A stretch of DNA of 64,000 nt from Paraburkholderia polaris (GTDB lineage: Bacteria; Pseudomonadota; Gammaproteobacteria; Burkholderiales; Burkholderiaceae), in contig NZ_JABBGJ010000004.1 in assembly GCF_012927345.1 (NCBI RefSeq), positions 241,644 to 305,643 on the forward strand, in the 5' to 3' direction. The notes under the pieces are model-generated. The model was not told the DNA's origin and did no database searches. It saw nothing but the letters and a program-made list of their open reading frames with translations. This document shows positions 1 through 8,994 of the stretch, piece by piece. Within the stretch, counting starts at the first letter, position 1. Every line of letters begins with the position of its first letter. The translations under genes were made by a program, and so were the position numbers.

Positions 1-134
1 ATGAAACGTTACGCGCCGGTCGGTTCAAGTATAACGATTACCACCGTTCGCGCTCGCCCTGCGACGCACCGCCACGCCACGATATACCGTGCGCTGTCGT
101 ACGGAATCATCGTCAATGTCATCTCGCGTAGAAG
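1..134. other. Left-edge intergenic stretch
   Basis: This is non-coding sequence downstream of the minus-strand amidohydrolase gene. I see no convincing gene, and no hairpin followed by a T-run that would serve as its terminator. Confidence 0.4.
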
Positions 135-1583
135 CTAGCCGCTCACTTCATCCAGCAACTCCCGAACAACATCCCTCGCCTCACGGCCCAGCTCTTTGAG
201 ATCAACGCCCTCGATCTGATCATTAACAACAACCGGCCTCCCAGCAGAAAAAAGCGCCGCCAGCGAAGGCCTCCCACCGGAGGCGACCGGCCCAATCGCC
301 GGATCGTGCAACCCGAAATACCGTGGATCATCGAGCCGATAAACCGCGATATCCGCGGCATACCCAACCGCAATCTTCCCGACCTCATCCAGGCCCATAA
401 TCTGGGCGCCACCCGCCGTCCCCCAATGAATCACATCGGCCACACTCGCCGCATCCGCGCCGCCTTCGAAGCTTCCACCCCGATACGTCGGCTGCGCCAG
501 CATGCCGCGCCGCGCGCGCTGCGCAAGCCACGTCATGTGCACTTCGGAAATCATATCGGCCGCTTCGTTCGAAGCCGCACCGTCGACGCCGATCGACACC
601 GGCACGCCCGCGTCCGCCATCTCCCGTACCGGACAAATGCCGCTGCCCAGCCGCCCATTGCTCTGCGGACAATGCGCGACACCCGTGCCCGTCTGCGCAA
701 GCAGCGCAATCTCGTCGGCGTCGACCTTGACGAGATGCGCGTACCACACATCGCTGCCGAGCCAGTCGTGCTCACCGCAGAACGCGACCGGCGACTGCCG
801 GTACATCGAATGCGCACTGTCTTGATAGCCGACCGTCTCCGACAAGTGGCTGTGCAAACGCAAACCCAACCGGCGCGCAACCGCCGCCGTCTCACGCATC
901 TGCGCAGGAGAAATCGAATACAACACCGTGGTCGGCGCCATCACAACCCGTTGCATCGCGCGCGGTGAGGCGTCATGGTATTGAGCCGCAAGCCGTTCGA
1001 TATCGGCGATGTAGGCGTCCAGCGTCTCCGGTCGTAGCGCCGTCGGCAATTCGGCCTCGAGTTGCCGGGTTTGCGTCGCGCCGCCGCGCAGCAACACGAA
1101 ACGCAGACCGAGCTTCTCCGCTTCTTCGAACAGAATCGCCGAACTGTCGAACGGCATGCCAGGGTAGTACATGTAGTTGTGATCGGCCACCGTCGCACAG
1201 CCCGAACGCGCAAGTTCGATCAGGCCGATGCGCGCCGCGAGCCGGAAGCGCCGCTCGTCGAATAGCGCGCGAAAGCGATACGGCGTAGCGGCAAGCCACG
1301 GCGTGAGCGTGGCATCAAGTCCGGCCGTGTCACCCTTGAGCAGCGACTGGAACAGATGGTGATGCGTGTTGACCCACGCCGGGTAAATCACGCAATCGGT
1401 GGCGTCCACTATCGTCTCGCCGGGCCGCGGAGTGAGCGCGCCGATCGCGTCGATCGTATCGCCGACGATGCGAATGTCGGGACCAGGCACACGCGATGGA
1501 TCATCTGCCGTACCACGTCCGCCTGTCATGATCGCGGCCGCGTTGCGGATCAGCGTGGAAGGTTTGGTGTCGTATGTCGTCAT
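135..1583 (-). CDS. Amidohydrolase of the ATZ/TRZ (8-oxoguanine deaminase-like) family
   Basis: This metal-dependent hydrolase of 482 residues probably deaminates a purine-, pterin- or triazine-like ring. The metal motif NTHHH lies at 72-76, HSHLSE at 244-249, a further His at 283 and the catalytic Asp in GVDGAASN at 334, in the order and length usual for this family. It is the last gene of a five-gene minus-strand operon, 18 bp after the ABC permease and together with a Rieske oxygenase and an NMT1-type binding protein, so the substrate is probably imported by that system. 8-Oxoguanine deaminase is the nearest label I can offer. Guanine, hydroxyatrazine-like or isoxanthopterin substrates are equally possible from sequence alone. 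Confidence 0.85.
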   Translation of the reverse strand: MTTYDTKPSTLIRNAAAIMTGGRGTADDPSRVPGPDIRIVGDTIDAIGALTPRPGETIVDATDCVIYPAWVNTHHHLFQSLLKGDTAGLDATLTPWLAATPYRFRALFDERRFRLAARIGLIELARSGCATVADHNYMYYPGMPFDSSAILFEEAEKLGLRFVLLRGGATQTRQLEAELPTALRPETLDAYIADIERLAAQYHDASPRAMQRVVMAPTTVLYSISPAQMRETAAVARRLGLRLHSHLSETVGYQDSAHSMYRQSPVAFCGEHDWLGSDVWYAHLVKVDADEIALLAQTGTGVAHCPQSNGRLGSGICPVREMADAGVPVSIGVDGAASNEAADMISEVHMTWLAQRARRGMLAQPTYRGGSFEGGADAASVADVIHWGTAGGAQIMGLDEVGKIAVGYAADIAVYRLDDPRYFGLHDPAIGPVASGGRPSLAALFSAGRPVVVNDQIEGVDLKELGREARDVVRELLDEVSG

Positions 1584-1601
1584 AAGCCTGAGCGTGAGAT
1601 A

Positions 1602-2465
1602 TCAAAGTTGGCTATCGTGCCAGCCACGCAAACCGATGCGCGACACCCATGCCGTGATGGCGAACAGCACGACCCCCGTCACGGTGATCAGCAGCAGCGC
1701 CGCAAAGAGCCGGGGAATATTCAGCTGAAAACCCGCTTGCAGAATCTGATAGGCAAGCCCCGCGCCACTGCCGCCCGTTCCTGCAACGAACTCGGCGACC
1801 ACCGCGCCGATCAACGACAACCCGCTCGAAATCCGCAGGCCGCCGAAGAAATACGGCAACGCGCTCGGAATGCGCAGGCGCACCAAAGTCTGCCAACGGG
1901 TCGCGCGATTGATCTTGAAGAGGTTGATCAATCCCGGATTCACACTGCGCAAGCCGAGCGCCGTGTTCGAGATGATCGGGAACAGGGCCACCAACGTTGC
2001 GCACAGCACCAGCGCCACATTCATGTCCTTGACCCAGATGATGATCAACGGTGCAATCGCCACGACCGGCGTTACCTGCAACAGAATCGCATAGGGAAAC
2101 AGGCTTGCTTCGATCAGTGGACTCTGCACGAACAGCAAGGCGATGACGACGCCCAGCACGGTGGCAAGCGCAAACGCCAGCAGCGTAATTTTCAACGTCG
2201 CCAGCAAGCTGCTGAACAGCAAGGGCGCGTCCTGCACCAACTCGGTCACGATCGCCGACGGCGACGGCACCAGATAGGCCGGCACCTTCATCAGCACGCA
2301 CCAGCCCTGCCACAACGCCAGCACCACGATCCCGACAACCCAAGGCGCGATCGCCTTCGTCACACCTGGACGTTGCAACCACGGTCGACGCGCGGGCTTC
2401 GCAGCCGCCGGGCTCCGCGTGGCGTTGGGGTTGGCCGGATGACCCGCAAGCACTTCGCCCGTCAT
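1602..2465 (-). CDS. ABC transporter permease (SsuC/TauC/ThiX-like)
   Basis: This inner-membrane permease of 287 residues has about six hydrophobic segments. The EAA-type cytoplasmic loop before the last segments (around INRATRWQTLVRLRIP) would contact the ATPase. A 50-residue basic, proline-rich N-terminus precedes the first membrane segment. Its ATG overlaps the stop of the ATPase gene by 4 bp (ATGA), which indicates translational coupling. Together with the ATPase and the NMT1-type binding protein it forms a complete importer of the nitrate/sulfonate/thiamine-precursor class. The substrate is not readable from the sequence. The neighbouring oxygenase and amidohydrolase suggest a nitrogen heterocycle. 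Confidence 0.88.
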   Translation of the reverse strand: MTGEVLAGHPANPNATRSPAAAKPARRPWLQRPGVTKAIAPWVVGIVVLALWQGWCVLMKVPAYLVPSPSAIVTELVQDAPLLFSSLLATLKITLLAFALATVLGVVIALLFVQSPLIEASLFPYAILLQVTPVVAIAPLIIIWVKDMNVALVLCATLVALFPIISNTALGLRSVNPGLINLFKINRATRWQTLVRLRIPSALPYFFGGLRISSGLSLIGAVVAEFVAGTGGSGAGLAYQILQAGFQLNIPRLFAALLLITVTGVVLFAITAWVSRIGLRGWHDSQL

Positions 2466-3301
2466 GATTGCACTCCTGTTTCTTCGTTCGCGAACGACGC
2501 GCGATGCGCATCGGTAATCAGCTCGGAGAGCGCCTTGCAGTGCTGCATGAACGGCTCGCTGACGCGGAATGCGTCGTCGCGTTCGGGCGGACCGTCAATC
2601 GGCACTTCCGCGATGATGCGGCCCGGCCGCGCCTGCATCACCACCACGCGGCTCGATAGATACACGGCTTCGTAAATGCTGTGCGTGACGAACACCACCG
2701 TCATGCCGCGCCGTTGCCACAGCGCGCGCAAATCGCTGTCAAGGCGGTTGCGGGTGAATTCGTCGAGCGCGCCGAAGGGTTCGTCGAGCAGCAGCAGATC
2801 CGGCTCGGTGACGAGCGCTCGCGCCAGCGACGCGCGCATCTGCATGCCGCCCGACAACTCGCGCGGCAGCACCTTGCCGAACTTCGCGAGCCCCACGCCA
2901 TCGAGTGCCTCGGCCACACGCACATCGGCTTCACGGCGCGGCACGTGCGCGAGATCGAGCGGCAGGCGCACGTTATCGGCGACGCTCGCCCATGGCATCA
3001 AGGTCGCTTCCTGAAATACCATCGACATGCGCCGCCCTGTCGAGCCGACCGTGTCGAACGGTTGTCCCCACCAGCGCATATGCCCGTGCGTCGGCGTTTC
3101 GATGCCGGCAAACATTTTCAGCAAGGTGCTCTTGCCGCAACCGGACGGCCCGAGCAAGGAGATGAACTCGCCGGGTTCGATCGACAGCCGCACATCTTCG
3201 AGCGCGACCGTACCGTTCGGATAGCGCTTGTCGACGCGCTGCACCGACAGCAACGGCGCAGGCGGCTTCGGGGAATAGGGTTCTGTCGACGCCATGATCA
3301 T
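2462..3301 (-). CDS. ABC transporter ATP-binding protein (SsuB/TauB-like)
   Basis: This ATPase subunit of 279 residues has Walker A GPSGCGKST at 51-59, a Q-loop at Gln97, the signature LSGGM at 149-153 and Walker B LLLLDEP ending near 175, followed by the D-loop GALD. It energises the importer formed with the permease that overlaps its 3' end. The first ATG overlaps the TGA of the Rieske gene by 4 bp. A second in-frame ATG lies two codons later, so the exact start is ambiguous by two residues. Family and role are clear; the substrate is not. Confidence 0.9.
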   Translation of the reverse strand: MIMASTEPYSPKPPAPLLSVQRVDKRYPNGTVALEDVRLSIEPGEFISLLGPSGCGKSTLLKMFAGIETPTHGHMRWWGQPFDTVGSTGRRMSMVFQEATLMPWASVADNVRLPLDLAHVPRREADVRVAEALDGVGLAKFGKVLPRELSGGMQMRASLARALVTEPDLLLLDEPFGALDEFTRNRLDSDLRALWQRRGMTVVFVTHSIYEAVYLSSRVVVMQARPGRIIAEVPIDGPPERDDAFRVSEPFMQHCKALSELITDAHRASFANEETGVQS

Positions 3302-4344
3302 TGCTCCACGTTGATGGGGAACACTTCGCGAAATACTTCGGACTCGCCGTTATCGTCCAGCAGCTTCAGCAACATGCGGCGCATCAGCAAACCGGGCTGG
3401 TCCGACTCCATGTGACATTCCTGCTGACGGCGTACGTCGATGCACGCGTCGTAGTCGGTGGCTTCGAGAATGTCGCGGTCTTCGTCGGTGATCGGACGGT
3501 CCCAGTCGATCAGTTCCTGCGTCGAGCACGCGTCTTCGGTATCGTTTCGATAGAGCCATTGCGACAGCATCAGCGTGCGGTCGTCGATCGGCGTCGCGCA
3601 GTTATAGATGATGTGATGGATGCCGCTCGCCGGATACACGCAGCCGAAGCGGCGCGCGAACGGCATGTACCAGCGGTTGATCAGATGGCGCTCGGTAACT
3701 TCCTCGGTCGTGCCCGTGATGCGATAGCTCGCCGGCGGATTGCGCACAGGTACATGCGTCTCGGCCTCAAAGCCCCACTCGTTTGGCCGGAATTCGTACT
3801 TCGACGGCTTCGGGTTGTCGAACAGACCGAAGTTGCCTTTGTGCACGAAACTGAAGTGCGAGTTATCGAACGAATTTTCCATCATGCGCAGCGGGCTCGT
3901 TTCCCAGCGCTCGTAGAACTGCAGGATGCGGCGGTAGCCGGGCGCGCCTTCTTCTGGAAACTCGGGAATCGGCTGTAGCGGATCTTCCAGGGCGACCCAC
4001 GCGTAGCCGTAGCGTTCTTCGCAGTGATACGACGGCACGATCGCGCGCGACGGGATCGCACTGCCATTGTTCTGCGGAATCTTCACGCATTGACCCGTGC
4101 AGTCGTAGGTCCAGCCGTGATAACCGCAGGCGATATTGCCGTCGCTGTCGACGAAACCCTTCGACAGTTTCGCTGTGCGATGGCAGCACCGATCGCGCAG
4201 CGCGTGCGGCTTGCCGCCTGCGCCCTTCCATAACACGATCGGCTCACCGAGCAAGGTGAACGGCTGCGGACCGGCATCGAGTTGCGTCATCGGCATGATT
4301 GCGTACCAGAAGCGGCGCAAGACTTTTTGACGGGTGACCAGCAT
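3298..4344 (-). CDS. Rieske (2Fe-2S) ring-hydroxylating oxygenase, alpha subunit type
   Basis: This oxygenase of 348 residues has the Rieske ligands Cys53, His55, Cys73 and His76 (CCH and CGYH). The mononuclear iron site reads DNSHFSFVH, with Asp160, His163 and His168. The length fits the VanA/demethylase-like class in which one polypeptide carries both centres. No ferredoxin or reductase gene lies beside it, so electrons would come from partners elsewhere. It sits between the binding protein and ATPase genes of an NMT1-type importer and upstream of a ring deaminase-like amidohydrolase, so it probably oxidises or demethylates the imported compound. The real substrate is unknown. Confidence 0.88.
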   Translation of the reverse strand: MLVTRQKVLRRFWYAIMPMTQLDAGPQPFTLLGEPIVLWKGAGGKPHALRDRCCHRTAKLSKGFVDSDGNIACGYHGWTYDCTGQCVKIPQNNGSAIPSRAIVPSYHCEERYGYAWVALEDPLQPIPEFPEEGAPGYRRILQFYERWETSPLRMMENSFDNSHFSFVHKGNFGLFDNPKPSKYEFRPNEWGFEAETHVPVRNPPASYRITGTTEEVTERHLINRWYMPFARRFGCVYPASGIHHIIYNCATPIDDRTLMLSQWLYRNDTEDACSTQELIDWDRPITDEDRDILEATDYDACIDVRRQQECHMESDQPGLLMRRMLLKLLDDNGESEVFREVFPINVEQ

Positions 4345-4402
4345 GGTGAAACTCCTTCTTTAAGCGTTCAGGCGTATATGCGGCGCATGCGTTAAGGAAC
4401 CC

Positions 4403-5464
4403 TTAGGGCATGACCTTCGTGTTCTGGATGTATTGCAGCGTGTAGGCCGCGCGATAGTCGGTCGAGGGCTTGAGCAGTTTCGCTTCGACCATGTAATCGA
4501 AGGTCTTCTTCCAGCGCGCGTCGGTCATCGTGCCGATGCCTTGCGTAGCTGCATCGCCGCCCGTCACGAGCTTGAGCTTCTTCAGTTGCGCGACGCCGTA
4601 CGCGAGTTGCGCGTCGCTCATCTGCGGGTTGTCTTTCTTGATCAGCACGTTTGCCGGCGCCGGATCGTTCAGATAGCTTTTCCAGCCTTCCATCGATGCC
4701 TTCACGAAACGCGCCACCATGTCCGGCTTGTTCTTCAGCGTGTCGCGCATCGTCACGATCGTCGAGTTGTACGGCGGATAGCCGTCGTCGGCGAACAGGA
4801 AGAAGTGCGCGTTCGCGTGCGCCTGTTCGGCCTGAAACGTTTCCGACGACGGATACGCCTGCATCGCCACATTCGGATCGGCGAAGAACGGTTGCAGGTT
4901 GAAGGTGTACGGACGTGCTTGCGCTTCGGTGTAGCCGTACTTCGCTTTGAGCCACGGCCACCAGGTCGTGCGGCCCGAGCCCGCGACCAGAATCGTCTTG
5001 TTCTTCAGACCCGCGAGACTCGTCACGTCGGCGTGGGTCATCATGCCTTGCGGGTCGAACTGGAACGCCGCGGCGACCGTCGTCACGGGAATGCCTTCTT
5101 CGACGCTGGAGAGGACCTGGAAGTCGTAGCCCATCAGGAAATCCGCCTGGCCTCCGGCGAGCAATTGCATGCCGTTGACTTGCGGACCGCCCATTTTGAT
5201 CGTGACATCCAGGCCGTACTTCTTATAGATACCTGTCGCGACGGCCTGATAGAAACCGCCGTGCTCAGCTTGTGCATACCAACTGGTCAGCAGCGTCACG
5301 TGATCTTCGGCGTGGACCAACGGCGCGGCGAGCGTGACACCGGCGAGCGCTGCGGCGCTTGCAGCGCTTGCGGCGCGTGCGACTAGTGAGCGAGACGAGG
5401 AGCGAAGCGAGCGGCCGCAAAGAGCCATTCGGGTAATGCGGGAAAGGAGACGCAGAACGCACAT
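4403..5464 (-). CDS. NMT1/THI5-type ABC substrate-binding protein
   Basis: This periplasmic solute-binding protein has the layout of the nitrate/sulfonate/thiamine-precursor binding family (HVTLLTSWYAQAEHGGFYQAVATGIYKKYGLDV). I place the start at the ATG at 5464, which has a GGAG nine bases upstream and gives a basic N-terminus, an alanine-rich hydrophobic core and a VHA/ED cleavage site. The reading frame stays open further upstream to 5668, but that part is arginine-rich and not signal-like. It is the first gene of the operon, as is usual for a high-copy binding protein, and 58 bp separate it from the Rieske gene. Confidence 0.88.
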   Translation of the reverse strand: MCVLRLLSRITRMALCGRSLRSSSRSLVARAASAASAAALAGVTLAAPLVHAEDHVTLLTSWYAQAEHGGFYQAVATGIYKKYGLDVTIKMGGPQVNGMQLLAGGQADFLMGYDFQVLSSVEEGIPVTTVAAAFQFDPQGMMTHADVTSLAGLKNKTILVAGSGRTTWWPWLKAKYGYTEAQARPYTFNLQPFFADPNVAMQAYPSSETFQAEQAHANAHFFLFADDGYPPYNSTIVTMRDTLKNKPDMVARFVKASMEGWKSYLNDPAPANVLIKKDNPQMSDAQLAYGVAQLKKLKLVTGGDAATQGIGTMTDARWKKTFDYMVEAKLLKPSTDYRAAYTLQYIQNTKVMP

Positions 5465-6052
5465 GACTGAACTCCGTGTGAACGTGGGGGGTAGTGGAAA
5501 GGCAAAACGACAGGGAGCGTCGACACGATCCATGCTATGCACGTGAGGTGTGCGACGGACGTGACGTACGGACGCACGAGGGCGGCCTCGCGAGACAGCA
5601 AAACTCGCGAAAGCGAAGACGCAATCGAGGACGCACAACAGTCGTGTGAAAAATTGGGGCAACTGCATCGCACGCTCCTTGTTGGCGGAACCGGACGGTT
5701 CCGTTCAAACGCCGAATTGCTTCGACGTGGGCGCACGATGCGCCCCAAGAGCAATGCCCCACGATGACCGGCCTATACATGCCGGCTCGCTAGCCGCTTC
5801 TACTCTGATTTCCTGTTAAGCGAATGTCGTGCCAGTTGGCGCGAAGCGCCCGATGATGCGGCGATTCAAGGCTTTGACGTGTCGCACCTCGGCCGCGGCG
5901 CCGGGGTCTTGCACTCACGCGTAACGTCTCAGCACCGCGCGGGTGCATCCTGTGCGTTTTTGGCGCTCGCCGGCGCTGGGCGAAGAGTGAGAACAGCACG
6001 CTCGGGCCCACGCCTTGCTGCTTTATAGATGTTCTCAAACCAGGAGCACGCC
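5465..6052. other. Divergent intergenic region (588 bp)
   Basis: This region separates the minus-strand operon from the plus-strand small gene at 6053 and must hold both promoters. The only clear structure is an inverted repeat, GGGCGCA, 3 bases, TGCGCCC, at 5729-5745, which could be an operator or a hairpin in the leader. Reading frames here are arginine-rich shadows and I see no gene. Confidence 0.4.
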
Positions 6053-6232
6053 ATGAGCGAAACGAAAGAAGGCAAACCCACCACGCCGGCCGATATCGAA
6101 CATCCGCAGCCCACGGTCCACAGTGACAATGAGAAAAGCAAGCTGCCGGAACGCGACGACGAGGGGCGCAATCAGTCGCCGGCGGACCATCCCGGCAAGA
6201 AACCCGGAGAGGGTGAGCCGTCAGTCAGTTGA
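6053..6232 (+). CDS. Small hydrophilic hypothetical protein
   Basis: This 59-residue, highly charged, low-complexity protein (MSETKEGKPTTPADIEHPQP) is rich in Pro, Glu, Lys, Asp and Ser and has no hydrophobic segment. The start at 6053 is preferred over 6029 because AGGAG lies 6-7 bases upstream of it. A strong rho-independent terminator follows 21 bp after the stop, which supports it as a real transcription unit. It resembles the short disordered proteins common in Burkholderiales. No function is assignable. Confidence 0.6.
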   Translation: MSETKEGKPTTPADIEHPQPTVHSDNEKSKLPERDDEGRNQSPADHPGKKPGEGEPSVS

Positions 6233-6253
6233 ATTATTAAGTACCAACCACAA

Positions 6254-6296
6254 GCGGCTTTGCTGCGTTTTTGCGGCAAAGCCGCACAAATTTTCC
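6254..6296 (+). terminator. Rho-independent terminator
   Basis: A 10-bp stem, GCGGCTTTGC with GCAAAGCCGC (arms 6254-6263 and 6276-6285), is followed by ACAAATTTT. It would end transcription of the small gene at 6053-6232. Confidence 0.65.
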
Positions 6297-6437
6297 CCTT
6301 CGAACCCCTTTCAAAACGCGGACATTTTTTCCGATTTATTACCGATTATTTTTTTCTTGTAATGAACTATTTTGCTGCATGCAGCAATGTGTGCGCAAAG
6401 CGAACCGGCTGCCCCTTAACAAAGAAAGGAGACGCCT

Positions 6438-7424
6438 GTGTTCACCTTCCCCTCCTCTCAATCCCATTCCTCTCCCCAGGTTTCCATTTGCCTGCCGACC
6501 TGCAACCGGCCTGAACTGATCGCGGAGTGTATCGATTCGTGCCTCGCGCAGACGTACGGCAATCTGGAGATTGTGATCGGAGACGATTCAAAGGACGAGC
6601 GCACCCAGCAGTTGATCGCACAGCGCTATCCGAACGAGCCGCGCATCCGCTATGCGATGAACCAGCCGCCGCTTGGCCAGGCGCGCAATGTCGCGAGCCT
6701 TTTTGAGCGGGCGCACGGCGACAAGATCCTGCTGATTCACGATGACGACCTCCTCACGACCGACGGCATCGAAAAGCTGGTGTCGCTATGGAAGCTTCAT
6801 CCGCAACTCGAAGTGGCATTCGCCGATCAGTACGAGGCCGATCACACCGGCGCCGTCGACTTCGAGGCCAGCACGCGCCTGAACACTGCGTTTCGACGCA
6901 CCCGGGACGCGCAAGGCCTGCAGCCGCTGCCGGGCAGAACCGGCTTGATCCAGATGTTCCCCAACAACGGCTGGATGGCCAACGCGGAACTCGTGAAACG
7001 GATCGGCTACAAGGAACAGTACGGCATGTGTTGCGATTTCGTATTCGGCACCGAACTCTGTCTCGCCGCGCGCGAGGTGTTTTATCTGCACGAATACGTC
7101 TCGGTCTATCGCAAGACGGCGGCCTCGATCTCGCAAAGCACGCGCGGCACTACGGTCGCGGCGACCGTTAACGCTTACGCCTTTGTGAAAGCACTGAAGC
7201 TGCCGTCGCAACTGGAACCGTCACGCAAGCTGGCATTGCGCCGGCTCGCGCCGATCGTCGTTTCGGTCTATGCAAAGAATCGCGAGCCGCTGCTCGGCTT
7301 GAAGATCGCGCTCACGCATCTGTTCGCATACGACTACGGTTTCAGCATGCGGCTCTATTACCACCTGCTCATGCTCTCACGTGCGGTCGTGAGCATGCCG
7401 CAGCGGTTCAGGCAAGTCGGTTAG
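6438..7424 (+). CDS. Family 2 glycosyltransferase
   Basis: This enzyme of 328 residues has a GT-A fold. The N-terminus VSICLPTCNRPELIAECIDS is the nucleotide-binding strand. IGDDS follows around residue 50, and IHDDDLL near 100 supplies the metal-binding Asp cluster. It probably transfers a sugar to a surface glycan or other acceptor. It starts at a GTG at 6438 preceded by AAAGGAGACGCCT. The upstream stretch 6300-6370 is unusually AT-rich for the window and may hold the promoter. No other glycan genes lie next to it. It converges on the amino acid permease gene with only four bases between stops. Confidence 0.85.
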   Translation: MFTFPSSQSHSSPQVSICLPTCNRPELIAECIDSCLAQTYGNLEIVIGDDSKDERTQQLIAQRYPNEPRIRYAMNQPPLGQARNVASLFERAHGDKILLIHDDDLLTTDGIEKLVSLWKLHPQLEVAFADQYEADHTGAVDFEASTRLNTAFRRTRDAQGLQPLPGRTGLIQMFPNNGWMANAELVKRIGYKEQYGMCCDFVFGTELCLAAREVFYLHEYVSVYRKTAASISQSTRGTTVAATVNAYAFVKALKLPSQLEPSRKLALRRLAPIVVSVYAKNREPLLGLKIALTHLFAYDYGFSMRLYYHLLMLSRAVVSMPQRFRQVG

Positions 7425-7428
7425 CCGG

Positions 7429-8154
7429 TTAGTCGCCAGACAACGCCTGAGTGGCGGCTGGCGCGAGCGGCCGCACGTTGCGCCTGCGCCGCGTCAGCGC
7501 ATAAGTGGCGATGCGGTCAAGCGCCGTGCACAGCACGAGATAGATGAAGCCGACGAACAAAAAGATCTGCGCGGGATACACCATCAGCCGATTGCTAACC
7601 TGCGTCGCGACGAACGACAACTCGCCGACGCCAACGATATACGCGAGCGAGGTGTCCTTCACCAGCGACACCCATTGATTCACAAACGAAGGCGCCATGA
7701 TGCGCATCGCTTGAGGCAACAACACGTAGCGCAGCGTTTGCATCCGTGTAAGGCCGAGCGACAGCCCGGCTTGCCACTGACCGTCGCCGACCGCGCGAAT
7801 GCCCGCGTGCACCGAGTGCGCGAGATACGCGCCGCCGATCAGCGAAAGCGCGCAGACCACCGTCGCGAGTCCGGGCACATCGACATGGAAGACCATCGGC
7901 AGCAGGAAATATGTCCAGAAGATCAGCATCAACACAGGAATCGCGCGGAAGAACCCGATCACGAGTAGCAACGGCACGCGGGCGATGCGCCCCGCCATCG
8001 TCAGCGCAATCCCACCCGCGACACCGAGCACCGCCGAAGCAAGCGCGGAACACAATGCCAGCACCAGCGTGAGCGCCGCGCCGCCGAGCGGTCCTTGCGG
8101 AAAAGCGCCGACCAGCAGATACGGCAGGTTATTGGCGAATAGCGTCCATGTCAT
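7429..8154 (-). CDS. Polar amino acid ABC permease (HisM/GltK type)
   Basis: This permease of 241 residues has the His/Glu/Gln/Arg 3-TM signature. Hydrophobic segments run from the N-terminus, and the conserved loop (AGLSLGLTRMQTLRYVLLPQAMRIMAPSF) is typical of the amino acid group. It starts 2 bp after the stop of the partner permease, with GAGGCG in the coupling region. It pairs with that permease to form the membrane part of an importer fed by the binding protein at 8995-9816. The specificity cannot be read directly. Confidence 0.88.
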   Translation of the reverse strand: MTWTLFANNLPYLLVGAFPQGPLGGAALTLVLALCSALASAVLGVAGGIALTMAGRIARVPLLLVIGFFRAIPVLMLIFWTYFLLPMVFHVDVPGLATVVCALSLIGGAYLAHSVHAGIRAVGDGQWQAGLSLGLTRMQTLRYVLLPQAMRIMAPSFVNQWVSLVKDTSLAYIVGVGELSFVATQVSNRLMVYPAQIFLFVGFIYLVLCTALDRIATYALTRRRRNVRPLAPAATQALSGD

Positions 8155-8156
8155 GC

Positions 8157-8882
8157 TCAGCGCCTCGCGAATGAGCGGTCGCGGGCATGCGCCACCGTAT
8201 GCGAGACGGCTTCGATCAACGCGACAGCGGCGATATACAACACGGTTGCCACACCGAATGCCTCGAAAGTTTTAAAGGTCTCCGTCTCGACCTGACGCGA
8301 CGCATACGACAGTTCGGCAAGACCGATCGCCATGGTCAGCGCTGAATTTTTCACGAGGTTCATGTATTGGCCGAAGAGCGGCGGCAGCGAAATGCGCACG
8401 GCTTGCGGCAAAACGACGTAACGGAACGCCTGCAATGGCGTGAGACCAAGGGCCGCGGCCGCGGCATGCTGACCACCCGGCACGCCGCGCAAACCCGCCT
8501 GGAACTCCTCGGCGATGAAAGCCGCCGTATAACACGTGAGTCCGACCCACCCGGCGACAAATTCGAACGTCGGCCAGCGCAACGCGTACGCGCCGATGTG
8601 CACGCTATGCGGCGTGTTCAGCCATTGCATCAATGTGTCAGGCATCAGCGTGGCCGCGCCGAAGTACCAGAAGAACAGTTGCACCAGCAACGGCGTGTTG
8701 CGAAACACCAGCACGTACGTGGCTGTTGTACGACGCAGCCAGCCGTACCGGGCATGACGCGCGATCGCCAGCACGAAGCCGAACAAGGTGGCCGCAAGCG
8801 CCACCGTCAACGAGAGACCGACGGTTACGCCGAAGCCTTGCCATAGCCACGTCAGATACTTTGGAGCGAGCCACGCTTGCAT
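8157..8882 (-). CDS. Polar amino acid ABC permease (HisQ/GltJ type)
   Basis: This second permease of 241 residues belongs to the same family. Its EAA-like loop reads ALGLTPLQAFRYVVLPQAVRISLPPL. It has the same length as its partner but differs strongly in sequence, as expected for a heterodimer. It lies between the binding protein gene and the other permease. No ATPase gene is present on either side: the next gene downstream is the convergent glycosyltransferase. The ATPase must therefore be supplied from elsewhere. Confidence 0.88.
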   Translation of the reverse strand: MQAWLAPKYLTWLWQGFGVTVGLSLTVALAATLFGFVLAIARHARYGWLRRTTATYVLVFRNTPLLVQLFFWYFGAATLMPDTLMQWLNTPHSVHIGAYALRWPTFEFVAGWVGLTCYTAAFIAEEFQAGLRGVPGGQHAAAAALGLTPLQAFRYVVLPQAVRISLPPLFGQYMNLVKNSALTMAIGLAELSYASRQVETETFKTFEAFGVATVLYIAAVALIEAVSHTVAHARDRSFARR

Positions 8883-8883
8883 C

Positions 8884-8929
8884 TTTAAACCTGCTTCTAT
8901 AAACCTGCTTCTTTAGACCCGCTTCTTGC
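8884..8929. repeat. Three degenerate 14-15 bp tandem units
   Basis: Three near-copies built on AAACCTGCTTCT lie in tandem immediately upstream of the HisQ-type permease start. They include part of its leader, and the last copy is diverged (GACCCGCTTCTT). Confidence 0.55.
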
Positions 8930-8939
8930 GAAAACGCCG

Positions 8940-8964
8940 ACGGGCACGTTGCCAACGTGCCCGT
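8940..8964 (-). promoter_or_regulatory. Intercistronic stem-loop between binding protein and permease
   Basis: A perfect 11-bp inverted repeat with a three-base loop (arms ACGGGCACGTT and AACGTGCCCGT) lies 30 bp after the binding-protein stop. On the minus strand it is followed by CGGCGTTTTCG. Hairpins at this position in ABC operons commonly stabilise the upstream message or partly stop transcription, so that the binding protein is made in excess. That role is an inference here. Confidence 0.6.
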
Positions 8965-8994
8965 TCATTCCTGGCTGCTACTGCGACACGGAGA

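Noticed and set aside
1356..2675. Plus-strand frame of 439 codons opposite the ABC permease
   Set aside because: Composition is Arg/Gln/His-rich and it mirrors the permease and its neighbours.
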